Below, in pieces: positions 16,681-30,761 of a stretch of 64,000 nucleotides of DNA (its first letter is position 1; every line of letters starts with the position of its first letter). The position numbers were made by a program, and so were the translations under genes. The stretch is taken from contig BAAHQB010000250.1 of the NCBI GenBank assembly GCA_054601695.1, forward strand, positions 186,001 to 250,000. The letters are read 5' to 3'. The notes below the pieces were generated by a model. It saw only the letters and a program-made list of their open reading frames with translations, did no database searches and was not told where the DNA came from. The DNA is from Amorphochlora amoebiformis (taxonomy: Eukaryota; Cercozoa; Chlorarachniophyceae).

Positions 16681-17305
16681 CCAGGAGATAACAAGGAGGC
16701 AAAGTCCGTATCTAAATAGGTTAATCATGCTAAGATACAATGGGACTTCGGAATAGTCCATGCATGCGAATCTGCAGAACTCATTTAAACTAGTTAAAAG
16801 TCATTTTAAGTCAATTAACACTAGATCGATACGTTTCTCAGGCACAATAGCATTCATGCACATAGGAGCGTAAAAAACTACTAGACTAGCCCAGATGACA
16901 ATACTAGCAATAGGACAAACTATACCAGTTCTATGGTGTACTAAATCTAGTAGATCGCTAGTCGCGATCTAGTCTAGCTAGTGGATATCTAGGATATAAC
17001 TAGATATAGTAGATAGATAAATTGTAGTGATTAACCACTCGACAGGCTCGAAATTAAATAATGCTGTAATAGTACTCTAGGTACTAGATAAATCGGTAAT
17101 TATTGGTGATAATGACAGAATTGACGATCAGCAGTTTGATCAGTAATTATATCTTGTATATTTCGGAAAAAAATTGAACATATGGTTAGGCTTTCGATCA
17201 TAGCGCTATCTCGCTCCAATTTTGGGGTAAGTCATTCAGCCATCCAACCGCCTACTACGGTCCGTAAGATTTATACAAGCTGAACTTGGCATGTAAACTG
17301 AATAA
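16681..17305. other. CTAG-rich intergenic island between convergent genes
   Basis: A non-microsatellite stretch with an unusual density of CTAG (for example around 16797, 16822, 16882-16887, 16947-17003 and 17078-17090). There are no long open frames, no exon-like GT...AG islands and no RNA gene I recognise. It lies between the 3' ends of the CCDC180-like gene (plus) and CSTF2 (minus), so it probably holds both 3' UTRs and terminators. Confidence 0.6.
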
Positions 17306-17541
17306 TCAGTGATGGGTCTTCTGGAGCCACTTTTCCTTTATCTTTCGCACCTTTTCTTGCACCTTAACAACGCGATTTACATGAACATTTATAGGAACAA
17401 AAATATTCTTGTTTGCCATGTATATATATATATATATATAAAATATATATATGCATATTTATGTATGTATATATATATTATATATGTATAAACATATGTA
17501 TACATATCCGCGCATACACACACATATGTATACGTATCCAC

Positions 17542-17575
<34 letters not shown>

Positions 17576-17618
17576 GTATATATGTGGATATGTATGTTAT
17601 GTATGTTTATATATGTAC

Positions 17619-17702
<84 letters not shown>

Positions 17703-18126
17703 ACACGTTGTATGTTACCCTAAAATACCTATAACAATTTGCTGAATTACCTGTGGAGGTTGTCGTGCTATCTCGTCCGGGGTCATCTTCATTACGGTTT
17801 CCAATAGTTTCTAATATGTGTATCTCTGATTTAAATATTATCATATGTATTTCCGCTAGATGTGTACTCTGTATGAGTGTACAATATGTATGTACAACAT
17901 TTGAACATGTACACGTACACTTATATTTTGTTTTTATGTCGCACACATGTATTTAGTATTTTCTAGGTTGATATGTCTGTACAAAAATATATTTTGTACA
18001 CATGTACACTAGATAATTATATATATATATATATATGTATACATGTGATGTATATATATTTTTGTGCATATAATATGTAAATATTAAATACCCACCCTAA
18101 TATGTACGTATAAATCTATTATATTT

Positions 18127-18161
<35 letters not shown>

Positions 18162-19158
18162 TCTCATATATAGATGTACATATACATACAGATATATATA
18201 TATATATATTATATATATATATATATATAAAATATATATTATACCCCTTTAAACAGACATGTCATCACGAAAATCATACACGTTCACAACTCCCGCAAAA
18301 ACACACTCTCCCGAACCAATCAAAACATGACAAAAATATAACTCACTCACCCTTTGCTGTGCCGGTAGTCTCCTTAGCCTCGCTTCCACGGAGGGCCCTA
18401 ACCCTCCTCCCCCCCCTCCCCCCCCTCCCCCCCCACTAGGCCCCCCACGATTTCTCATTGGTCCACCGTGAGAGGGTCCTAAATTCGGACGACTTGCGAC
18501 CCTACCTCCTCCCATTGGAGGTCCCCTGCGGTTGGGCATCCCTGTTGAATGTTGGGTGGGAATTACATCATGTATATGATTATATATATATATATATTAA
18601 TATGCATCGTTTTGTATATATACATAAACATATATTTTGTATGTTGTATATATCAATATATATGTATATTCATATATATATATAAAATATATATATATAT
18701 ATATATATATGTATATGTGTGTATATTTATGTGTATATATGTGTGTGTGTATATATATGTACGTATATGTGTGCATGTGTATATATGAATAAGTGTGTGC
18801 ATGTAGATACGCATATGTATATTTGTGCATGGAGAGATCTAACCCATGCGAATGCCGCCTGCGCCTCCACCTAATGAATATATGTTTCTATGCATAAAGA
18901 ATGTTTCTATGCATAAAGAAATGATATATGTTTACACAAATATACAAACGAAATTGTGTACATGTGTCTATTTATAAACGGAAATATCACGCATTCACAA
19001 TGTATACATGAATGCACATTTATGTAAACCTAGGATAGTATATGTATTCATGTTATATATCTATACATATTATGTCTATATGAATATTTTATGTATACAT
19101 TCGAGATATACATATATATTATATACATATATATATATATATATTATACATATGTGTA

Positions 19159-19196
<38 letters not shown>

Positions 19197-19398
19197 GTGG
19201 TGCATATATATACATACATATGCATATACATATACATACATATATATACATATATATAAATACATACACATATATATATATACCCATTCGATTACCCCTA
19301 CCTCCTCCACCCGCACCGCCTGCAAATCCTCGTCTCGCTATGTATATATATATATATATATGCATATGTATATATGCATGTATATGTATATGTATATG

Positions 19399-19435
<37 letters not shown>

Positions 19436-19970
19436 GTATATTGTATATTAGTAAAGCAACAATACAAATAGCATGAGGGGACACAGTTCGAAGAGTAGAT
19501 GTAGATAGCGTGCTGAAATATCGTCGTAAGTATATACTAGATAGCCGGAGATCGCTAGAGAATCTGGAGATTCTGGAGATTCTGGAGATTCTAGGAGATC
19601 GTCACATCCGGTAGTACCGGTAGTACCGGGTGGTACCCGGCAGAACCCGGTAGTTTCGGGTTCGAAGAGGCGTGACAAGCGTGACATCACGCCATGTCAC
19701 ACAGTTAACCCACAATACCCGCGCCAATTATTCTCTTGTAACGTAGTCATTTGTAGTACACGGACCCTTGTAGATGTAGTACCCATGCAGTTTCAGTACT
19801 TGCGTGAAGTTTTGGCCTTTCCTCATTCATAATCCCGAAGGACTACAATCCAAACGGACTTCAATCAATCTCTAAAAAACCGCTCTACTATACCATTACG
19901 CTAACAACATAGATACATATATATCTGCATAGTAGATATATATATTATATATTGTATACATATATTATAT

Positions 19971-20018
<48 letters not shown>

Positions 20019-20195
20019 AATCTATATACATACATGTATATAAATGCTTAGCACATGTATTATATATATTTATATACGTTTACATGTACATATATATAAA
20101 CCCGCGCCATACACATAGAAAGATATACATATACATAAATACATATATATATATATATATATTATATAATTATGTATACATGGCATATATATATA

Positions 20196-20261
<66 letters not shown>

Positions 20262-20633
20262 TTACATATCCCACCTGGTTTACCCCGCATTTGTTGTCTT
20301 TGCACATGGTGTGGTTTGGCTGGTTTTTTGGCCTGTTTCTTTGCTTTTTCGATAGCTTTGGTTGCGGAGGCATATAATTCTTGTATTTGAGATCCCTGGA
20401 TCAGACCTTGAAAGCAGTAATCAACGTCGGGAACCTCGATCTGTCACTATCTACCTCTCTCGGGATAGAAGAAATTGGAGCCGGATGTGTATTTGCAACT
20501 GTGTGAGAGAGAGAGAGAGAGAGAAAGAGAGATAGCGAGAGCCGATGGATGGAATTGTTGTGAGTGCGTGTGAGTACGTGTATGCGATATGTGTATATTA
20601 CATGTACACGGATTGGCATATTTTGAGTTTATG

Positions 20634-20702
<69 letters not shown>

Positions 20703-21114
20703 GTACGTTTATATGTACGCATGTACGCACACACATATACATTTATATATATATATGTATATATGTATGTATGTAGATGTATATAAAGTATGTATACATA
20801 TATATAACCAAAGGATAGTTGAATTTGTAGAAGCATTTGGGCTAGCTGAGGGGCCTCGCTTAAGAGCTTGCGTGCCCCCTTAGGATCCTATATTAGGGAT
20901 TAATAAATCTATATCTGTATAAATACATTTATACATGCATATCTCTCTGTGTGTATGTATTGTACGTATATTTGTACACATATGTATCTATCTATACATG
21001 TATATGTGTATACAACATATACATATGTATATATATATATATGTATGTATATGTATATACATATATATATATATATGTATATATATATAAATACATCTAA
21101 TATGTATATGTGTA

Positions 21115-21150
<36 letters not shown>

Positions 21151-21336
21151 TATATTTTTATATATATATATATTTTCAAAACACCTGGCGCACAAAGTTT
21201 TTCATTTCGGCTAGGATTTGTATCCGCTTCTCACGACTCAAGGACGATACCACCTTGGCTATACCCTCCACCCCCTGCATGTATTTAGTCCAAGGAAGGA
21301 TGTATTCGTTTATGATTACCCATATATATATATATA

Positions 21337-21384
<48 letters not shown>

Positions 21385-21421
21385 AGATGGATGTGTATGT
21401 TCAAGTATATCTACACACATA

Positions 21422-21513
<92 letters not shown>

Positions 21514-21664
21514 GTAGGTATATGTATGCATATGACTGTAAATACATATGTGGATATATATATTATGTAACTAAATTTACATGTGTATATATATATATGT
21601 AATATAGTACATATGTATATGTATTATATATATATATATATATATCTGCACACACACATACGTG

Positions 21665-21698
<34 letters not shown>

Positions 21699-21766
21699 CA
21701 TATATCTAGCTGAACAAAACAATACATGAATATACCTTTATGTAAATGTATATACGCATAATTCTG

Positions 21767-21802
<36 letters not shown>

Positions 21803-21809
21803 TACATAC

Positions 21810-21854
<45 letters not shown>

Positions 21855-22208
21855 ATATTCAATACACATACATACATTTGTACATGTACATACGTATATC
21901 TGATATATACATCCACATTCACACATGCATACATTAATTCCATATACTATTATGCTATTATGCATAAAAAGTATTACGCTGGCCGATGCACATACATCAT
22001 ACACACACATACACATACATGTGTATATCATATATGAAAATACATATATGTACATCGATATTGATTTAGATATATGATATGCATACCTTGGGTATCTGTT
22101 GGGGTCTCGGCTGCGTTCTGGACGAGGAGGGCTGCTGGTTGGTTTGTCTGCTGTTGAAAAATAAGAAAGCTTCTGCGTATTACATGTACGTATGTATAAT
22201 ATAAAATA

Positions 22209-22264
<56 letters not shown>

Positions 22265-22381
22265 AACATAACGTGTGGTGTATACATCCAACATACAGAC
22301 CGTTTCATCATAACATACGAAAAATAAATAATTGCCAACACACATGCATATAAACAATATGTATATATACATGAATACATT

Positions 22382-22464
<83 letters not shown>

Positions 22465-22476
22465 ATATATATAAAA

Positions 22477-22519
<43 letters not shown>

Positions 22520-22555
22520 AATATATATTATATATATGCACATATATATATTCAC

Positions 22556-22600
<45 letters not shown>

Positions 22601-23123
22601 TTAGATATGTATGTATATGTATATATACATATTATATGTGTGTGTATATGTATATTACCGTATCTACAAATAGAAATGTACCAAAGAATCATTTATAAAC
22701 ATATTATATATTATATGTATAAATAGATATATCTTCAAATATATATATATATATATATATACATATAATGTACATGCGTATATATGTATAGTTATGTACA
22801 TGTGGTTATACACACATAAAATCCACACACAAAAACAAGCAAACACTCACCGGTTTTTGGAATGCTTGCGGCTCGAGGGGACGTAGTCATCATACATTTT
22901 GCTAAAAAGAAGAAAAACCTTGAAACCTGTTTCTAATGTTCTTTCATCTTTTGCCCTTGCTCTTTCGCTCTATTTTTTGTTGCTGCTCAGTCTAGTCTCT
23001 CGCTCGCTTTCTGCGCTATTTCTCTCTCTCTCTCATTTTTTGCATTTATACATGTGTATGTGTATCTACAAATATATTAATGTATACATATATATATATA
23101 TATATAATATATACATATATACA

Positions 23124-23161
<38 letters not shown>

Positions 23162-23361
23162 GTACATATAATATAATATATATATATATATATATGTACA
23201 TATAATATACATAATATACATATATATTATACATATATACATATATATATATATATTTATATATGTATATATATATATTATATATATATATATATATATA
23301 TGTAATATATTATGTATACATATATACATACATTTATATATGTATATACATATACATGTAT

Positions 23362-23393
<32 letters not shown>

Positions 23394-24267
23394 AATGTGT
23401 GAATAATATCATACATATATGTACATATTCCTCTCTCTCTCTCTACCTTTCTCCGACCACCCTCCCTCTATTGTTCCCCTTTCTCTATCGTACCTATATG
23501 GTTGTTGATCGGCAAGTGCTAATCTGAGTATCCTTCCGTGAAAATCCACATCCTTAAGGTTTCGTACTGCGCTGTTGGCCGTGGCTAAAAGTGCGCATTT
23601 ACATGTTCAAACGTACAATTATGCGATAATATAGTGGTGTAAAAAATATGGTGTAAAAATATGTAATTAACACCGACTATATATTTTTTCCCAATAGAGG
23701 GAAGGAGGAGGGCAGAGAAACAAAAACAGGGGAGCGGATAGCGAGAGGGAGGGAGAGGGAAAGAGGGGGATAAGAGAGAGATGAGAGTGAGACTGTGAGA
23801 GGGAGAGATGGAGTGTTTAGGTTCTAGGTAGTGGGCGGAATGATGAGGGAAATAGAGTAGACAGAGTGGAGGGAGGAGAAGGGAGGGAGCAAGGGGGGAG
23901 ATGGGAAGAGGGCATGCGTGATTTAAATGGTATATTACATCGTTCATATTAAAAAAATACACATTATAATATAAACATATGTAATATTATATATCTATAT
24001 ATATTATTTATTGTAATATTGTTATTATTATCCTCACAAATTCTTTCTAGCTCCATACTTGTACATACATATATTACATACGCATGGGCGAAGTTTTCCA
24101 TCACACCAAAAATATTTTTTTGTATACAAAACTATATCTATGTATTCAAAACTATATCTATGTATTCATATATTTATATATAATGTATTGTATAAAATGT
24201 ATGTATATATTTGATGTATAATATGTACATTTAGGCACGGAATATATGTATATATGTATATACATAT

Positions 24268-24344
<77 letters not shown>

Positions 24345-24995
24345 TATAAAAAAATATAAATATATGTGTGTGTGTACAGTATAAGAAATACTACACTGAT
24401 TTGTAAAAATGCATTTATAATTACATAAGTATACATGTATAATAAATACATGAATGTATTCACTTATGTATATACATAAGATTTACATATGTCATATATA
24501 TATTATATACAATGTACCAGTATCCGGGAAATGCACAAACCCAAACCCCTTCGGCTTCCCACTATCCATCTCAGAGGCCAAACTTTCAAATACAGGAAAA
24601 AAGAATTCAATTTTCAACGAACTTTGAAAATTCCCAAAACCGGTGCAGCAGTCCTGATAGTTACAAGTGTGAGTGATTTGAACTAGAGATGTGATGCGCG
24701 CGATGTCTACATGCGTCAGGTGACTTGAAAAGGATACAAATACGTATATTTCAACTCACTAGACTCCTGAGACGCTTCCCACAGGCTCAAAAACGTCCTT
24801 GAGTTGCTGCTCAGTCGCGTCATATGGGATATTCCCAACTAAATCATCCAACAAACATAAGTGATTCGATGCCACAACTCAAGATCCCTTACGTCCCTTC
24901 CCTGCACGTAAATCACCCCTAAATCTTTCCGCCAAAATGGAAGAAGATCCCAAAAGTTTAAAATATTTACCGAATACACAATTGGCCCTAATCAT
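17306..24995 (-). CDS. CSTF2: Cleavage stimulation factor 64-kDa subunit (CstF64 / CSTF2-type)
   Basis: Fourteen exons on the minus strand, all phases matching, 354 residues. In transcript order: 24995-24971, 24838-24760, 24582-24518, 23584-23494, 22901-22851, 22150-22087, 21274-21185, 20878-20809, 20406-20266, 19337-19284, 18870-18844, 18541-18351, 17810-17751, 17362-17306. An N-terminal RRM (residues about 5-85) shows RNP2 ([10 protein letters not shown]) and RNP1 ([10 protein letters not shown]). A Ser/Gln/Pro linker leads into the CSTF2 hinge ([13 protein letters not shown]... then [17 protein letters not shown]), which in the family binds CstF77/symplekin. A Lys/Ala helix, a Gly/Arg-rich RGG-like linker with a Gly11 run, and the C-terminal three-helix domain ([20 protein letters not shown]) follow. 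The RRM of this family binds GU-rich RNA downstream of poly(A) sites in the nucleus. It is shorter than the human protein (577 aa), lacking the long Pro/Gly region. The start was chosen because MIRANCVF leads straight into RNP2; an in-frame upstream ATG at 25085 is possible. Confidence 0.93.
19480..19870. repeat. Short-period repeats in a CSTF2 intron
   Basis: A non-TA patch inside the intron between exons 20406-20266 and 19337-19284. It holds four copies of a 10-bp unit (TTCTGGAGA-like, 19561-19592) and tandem GGTAGTACC units (19610-19640). It also has CTAG motifs like the intergenic islands. No coding frame fits CSTF2 here. Confidence 0.5.
23700..23925. repeat. GA-rich purine tract in a CSTF2 intron
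   Basis: Degenerate GAGGGAGAG repeats; the pre-mRNA strand is CU-rich. The Leu/Ser/Pro frame opposite is low complexity and is not called as a gene. Confidence 0.8.
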
Positions 24996-25230
24996 GATGA
25001 TTATCGAAAATGGAACGGCCCCTCGGGTGGACGCAGATGCCTTCCACGGCGCCACGAATAATCTCCGGAATGTCTCCAAAATCACAGTACCCCGGGATTT
25101 AAGTCTGAATCCCGGTTTCTTTGGTTGTGATGTACTACGGGGTCACGGTCGATATATCCCAATTAGGTGTTACGTTACGTTATGTTTCCTTAGGCTCCGT
25201 GGGTTCCGAGATTGTTTGCACGGTACGACC
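24996..25230. promoter_or_regulatory. Compact bidirectional promoter region between CSTF2 and RRF
   Basis: Only 235 bp separates the two divergent start codons. The stretch is free of (TA)n and GC-richer than its surroundings. It contains a perfect 8-bp inverted repeat with an 8-nt spacer (CCGGGATT at 25092-25099, AATCCCGG at 25108-25115). Its role as a promoter is inferred from layout; no core-promoter motif was identified with confidence. Confidence 0.5.
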
Positions 25231-26145
25231 ATGCGCATCGCTCATGGATGGTTTTTGAAGCCCTTCCGTCGGGGAATAAGCATATTTTCCGCGGGAAGGG
25301 GTTATTCAGCACTCAACAGTGCTCGGGTTGCCCCCTGTGTGGTTTTGGCTCGCAAAGGACTGCTGGGAAAGAAGGGGGGGGAAGGGATTGGGAGATGCGT
25401 GGGTTTAAGGTTTTTCGGGAAGAAGAAGAAGGGAAAGGTTAGGGATGGGGGCGGAAAGAGAGTGGGTTGTAATAATAGATTTTAAGGGTGAGGGCTTGGA
25501 ATATCACAATTTAGTTTGGATTTGATTTGTATGCCGATGAATTGTGTATAGCGTGATATTGATGCATTGCTATTTTCCGATTAAAAAAACATTTGTGGTA
25601 TATGCGTACATATGTACGAGGGCGTGTGCACAAACATTGGTGTGTTTAAATGTATACTTTATAACGTATATACAGACGCTCACACATGCATAACCCATTT
25701 TTAAAATAGATATCTTGAAGAACACACACATTTATATAGTATAATGTATGTGTATACACATATGGTAGAAAAGCAAGGGAGAAACTGTTGAGGCTGAACA
25801 GCCAAAAAAATCTTCAAAATCCTCCAAACCGTCGCCGAGCGACGACGCTGAATCCGAACTCGATCTTGACAGCTATAAAGAGGTATGTATATTACATGCT
25901 GTATAGGTACACACACATATATATATATATATATGTATATTATGTATATGTATATACATATATGTATATATATTATACTATATAGATATATATGTATATT
26001 ACAATGTACGTATGAATACATGGCATATACTTCTTCTATGTTTATATTTATACGCATATGTGTGCTATATAATATATATATATATATATGTATGTATGTA
26101 TATATATATATATACATATATACACCATATGTATATATATGTATA

Positions 26146-26185
<40 letters not shown>

Positions 26186-26215
26186 AAATATAAATATATA
26201 TTATGTATATATATA

Positions 26216-26274
<59 letters not shown>

Positions 26275-26312
26275 TATTTTATATATATAAAAATATATAT
26301 CTAAATATAAAA

Positions 26313-26366
<54 letters not shown>

Positions 26367-26416
26367 ATAAATATATACATACATATATATATATATATAC
26401 ATACATACATACATAT

Positions 26417-26457
<41 letters not shown>

Positions 26458-26516
26458 TTTTATATATACCTATACATACATACACACATATATATATATA
26501 TATATATGTATATTTG

Positions 26517-26547
<31 letters not shown>

Positions 26548-26550
26548 CAC

Positions 26551-26588
<38 letters not shown>

Positions 26589-26715
26589 ATGTGAAGCTAA
26601 TAGTGGAGTCGTGTATATATGCATGTGTGTGTGTATATATGTGTATATGTGTGGAATAATGTACACGTACATTTGAATAGCAACTAGAGAAAGCATAATC
26701 TTTTGAACCTACCTC

Positions 26716-26747
<32 letters not shown>

Positions 26748-26785
26748 CGTACATGTTAAATATACGTATATATATTATATATATA

Positions 26786-26851
<66 letters not shown>

Positions 26852-27120
26852 ATATTTATACGTTAATAAATGTCCAAATTATATTAAATATGTGTATATG
26901 CATAAAAAAATGAATATATGATAGTATATTTGTATATACATGAGATATATATATATATGTGTATATAAATGTATACATGTAAATACATTCATATTTACAT
27001 ATTTGTATAAATACATATATACACATATATATATATATGTATATATATATATGTGTATATATAATATATATATATATATAAATATATACATATATATATA
27101 TATATATATATGTATTTTTA

Positions 27121-27151
<31 letters not shown>

Positions 27152-27243
27152 AATATATATTATATATATATATTTATATATATAAATATATATAATATAT
27201 ATATATATATATGTATATACATACATATATATACATACATTCA

Positions 27244-27306
<63 letters not shown>

Positions 27307-27783
27307 TTATATATTTATACATACATATAGAATACATGTACAAATTGTATGCATCTATAATACATATGTACGTACATATTATATATATATATAAATATAG
27401 ATATATATACATATGTATATATATATGTATATATATATGTATAGACAAACATACATAGACATATTGTTATATCCCTATGTACATATACAATATATATAAA
27501 CACACACACTTTATATATATATATATATTATATATATATATAAATACTTCCCTCCAGTATTCTATTTTCACTAGGAGATGGACCTAGTGGAGGTTGAAAA
27601 AGTGTTTAACGACATATATTTTTTTGGGTAATTTCTCAGGAGATGGATTTAGTTGTAGAGTCATTGCAAGAGACTTTACAGAAGTTTCGGGCCGGCAGGG
27701 CAACTCCAGAGCAAATTCAAGACGTACATATATATATATATATATATATATATGAATATATATATATATATATATATGTATGA

Positions 27784-27830
<47 letters not shown>

Positions 27831-27977
27831 CATATAATACCTTAATGGAGGCGTACATTTGATAGCCTACGGTTTATTAATATGTATTTGTATGGTTGGC
27901 AATATTGGTACTATATTGTATTGATATTATCATCGTTGTCATGTATATGTAGTATTAATACATAAATATTATATGTA

Positions 27978-28033
<56 letters not shown>

Positions 28034-28111
28034 CATATATACATGGTCTTAGCTGAAGGTCAGGGCATACGGAAAGCAAACCCCACTCAAGGTGTACATA
28101 CCTTCATGTAG

Positions 28112-28157
<46 letters not shown>

Positions 28158-28752
28158 ATAGAGACACGCATAAATGCATATTACATATAATATACCTACA
28201 CATACTCTGGGGTTAGGGTTAGGGTTAGGATTAGGGTTAGGGTTAATATATATATATATATACATTTATACATATATATATATGTGTATATATACATAAT
28301 ATTACATATATATATATATATGTATATGTATATTTGTATAGGGTTAGGGTTAGGGTTAGGGTTAGGGTTAGGGTTAAGGTTAGGGTTAAAGTTAGGGTTA
28401 GGGTTAAGGTTGAGGTTAGGGTTAGGGTTAGGGTTAGGGTTAGGGTTAGGGTTAGGGTTAGGGTTAGGATTAGGGTTAGGATCAGATTATTCAGCATATC
28501 TTAGTCCGAGGATCATTGACTCCTCCAGATTGTGGGGCTAGGTTAGCGTTACAGAAAATCATATATATATATATATTTATCTATTTATATATTTATATAT
28601 TATATGTATATATATATATGTATATATATATATGTATGAGACACGCATATAAATATATATTACATTATAGAAAACAGTACATATATATATATATATATAT
28701 GGATATGTACATGAGAATATATATATATATATATGTGTATATGTATATGAGA

Positions 28753-28789
<37 letters not shown>

Positions 28790-29280
28790 TATACATGTGT
28801 ATATTACATTTTAGAAACCAGTAAATATTATATATATATATTATATATATATATATATACATATGTTTATATGTATATGAGACAAGAATGAATTTATTTA
28901 TATGTAAAATCACATGTTATCTACCTTTTCATTATAGAAAACAATACCTCTATATACATATGTATAAATATATAAATATATATATATATATATATGTATA
29001 TATTATATATATGTATGTATATATATATATATGTATATGTGTATATCCAGGCAATCTCACAGATCTCCACCCGCGATGCATACACCTTAGTCATCATTCC
29101 ACACGACCCGACCCTCATCAAGGATATGGAGGACGGAATCAGAAACAGGTCTCGATTTGTTAGGAGAGAGATAGAGAGAGAGAATGGGAGAGGAGACAAA
29201 CGCATTCACACACAAGAGCGAGGGGGCGAGAAAGAGAGAGAGAAGACATACACATTCATACACACAACACACGTACACAT

Positions 29281-29317
<37 letters not shown>

Positions 29318-29908
29318 CACAGAGAGAGTATCTATCTGTGCTGACTCTAAGCCAACCAGTGGCGAGGTGGACGCAGATGTGAGGATCGAAGGAAATCGAA
29401 TCGGCGTCATATACCCGAAACCCACCACCGAATCCAGAAAAGATCTAGTTAAGACCCTCAAGAAAGAGGTGGGTTGTCGGGATGGCTGGGTCAGGGTTAA
29501 GACCTTCAAGAAAGAGATGGTTTAGGAGTTTTGTTGGGGTTAGGGTTAATACCATCAAGAAGATTGGGGTTGGGCTAGAGGGTTAGGTTTAGGGTTAAGA
29601 TATATGTAATATATATATATGTTTATATATATTCTTTCTTTCATTGTCGTAAGGTGAAAAGAGCAAAACGGAGATATACATGTATCTATATATATACATA
29701 TGTATATATTTATGTAAATATATAAAATCATGTATACGTACATACTATATATACGTATACACATGTAAATATATATATATATATATATAATGTACATATA
29801 CTCATATATATATATATGCTCTATTTTTTTTTGTTCATAGAGTGAGAAGAGCAAAACGGAGATTCGAAAGATCCGGCAAAGGTTATATATATATACATGC
29901 ATACATAC

Positions 29909-29939
<31 letters not shown>

Positions 29940-30448
29940 CACATACATATATATATGTAGATTTACACATATAATATATATGTGTCTATATGTATAGAGA
30001 AATGTGTATATAATATAATATATATATCTATACAATATCCAGCGCTCTCGATGCTTTGAAGAAGGATCAGTCGCTCAACAAAGACGAAGGGGTAAAGAAA
30101 CGTGCACATAAACTTATCGAGAAATATATATATATTATATATATATATATAAATATACTATATATATAAATATATACATATACTTAAGGAAATGCGTTAA
30201 GTATATATATATATACACACATATATGTATTTTTAAGTGCTTAGATATGATATTATGCAAACATGGATGTGAAAGTATATGTACACATCATAACATCTGC
30301 AATATATAATGTATATGCACACATGTATGTTGTGCATTTTGTGTATTTAAAGGTCATAGATATACGTTCGTATATGCATTTTACAAAATGTATGTGTACA
30401 CATATATATAACTAAATATTCAAATATTAGATGTACATATTAATATAT

Positions 30449-30480
<32 letters not shown>

Positions 30481-30761
30481 GGTCATATGTATGTACATGT
30501 AATAATAATATATGTGCGTAAGTACATACATATATGAATACATGTATGTATTCATTTAAATACATTGATCGTGAGCGAATCAAACCGTGACACCCTGACA
30601 TGAGCCCCTTCTGGTAATTTTGCGTGTTGATTTCCCTTTCTTTTTTAATCTTCGGGTGAAAGTTCGAGATGAAAGGCGAGATACAAACCATCACTGATGA
30701 CGCGACCAAAGCAATCGATGGGCACGTAGATGAAAAGTCAAAGGATATTATGTCCGTTTGA
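25231..30761 (+). CDS. MRRF: Organellar ribosome recycling factor (RRF), probably mitochondrial
   Basis: Nine or ten exons in matching phase: 25231-25437, 25769-25882, (optional 27574-27591), 27640-27723, 28053-28091, 29051-29148, 29360-29468, 29841-29881, 30043-30091, 30663-30761; 279 residues without the optional exon. RRF splits the post-termination ribosome together with EF-G. The first 69 codons are Arg/Lys-rich with few acids ([16 protein letters not shown]...), as in a mitochondrial presequence; exon 2 is a Ser/Lys/Asp linker. The RRF core follows: FRAGRATP, then [11 protein letters not shown], a TLVIIPHD strand, the [20 protein letters not shown] block, [13 protein letters not shown], and the final helix ending KSKDIMSV and TGA. 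The block order and C-terminal helix match bacterial and mitochondrial RRF. A plus-strand frame extends upstream to 24937, but the presequence-like start at 25231 is preferred. Confidence 0.92.
26048..27540. repeat. (TA)n/(TATG)n block filling RRF intron 2
   Basis: Almost pure TA with TATG and TACA interruptions, for example at 26220-26270 and 26800-26848. A non-TA patch at 26585-26715 holds no recognisable exon. Confidence 0.9.
28207..28480. repeat. Interstitial TTAGGG arrays in an RRF intron
   Basis: A short array (about 28209-28246), a (TA)n spacer, then a long array (28341-28480) of mostly perfect GGGTTA hexamers with a few variants (GGTTAAGG, GGTTGAGG). It lies between RRF exons 28053-28091 and 29051-29148, so it is internal to a gene and not at a chromosome end. 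Confidence 0.95.
28481..28545 (+). repeat. Dispersed TTAGGG-linked repeat, copy 1 (5' part)
   Basis: It begins directly after the TTAGGG array and shares AGATTATTCAGCAT, then GAGGATCATTGACTCC and GTGGGGCTAGG, with the other copies. Confidence 0.65.
29160..29320. repeat. GA and CA microsatellites in an RRF intron
   Basis: GAGA-rich at 29164-29245, then (CA)n at 29281-29315, directly upstream of RRF exon 29360-29468. Confidence 0.85.

Noticed and set aside
19640-19690. tRNA-like GGGTTCGAAG motif
   Set aside because: No acceptor stem, D-arm or anticodon arm could be built around it.
24937-25485. 182-codon plus ORF as the full first exon of RRF
   Set aside because: Its upstream half overlaps CSTF2 exon 1 and the promoter region; only the part from the ATG at 25231 looks like a presequence, although an upstream start cannot be excluded.
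28207-28480. A true chromosome end
   Set aside because: The arrays lie inside introns with gene exons on both sides and occur in both orientations, so they are interstitial.
28243-28541. Leu/Thr and Gly/Leu repeat proteins over the TTAGGG array
   Set aside because: Pure hexamer read-through, inside an RRF intron.
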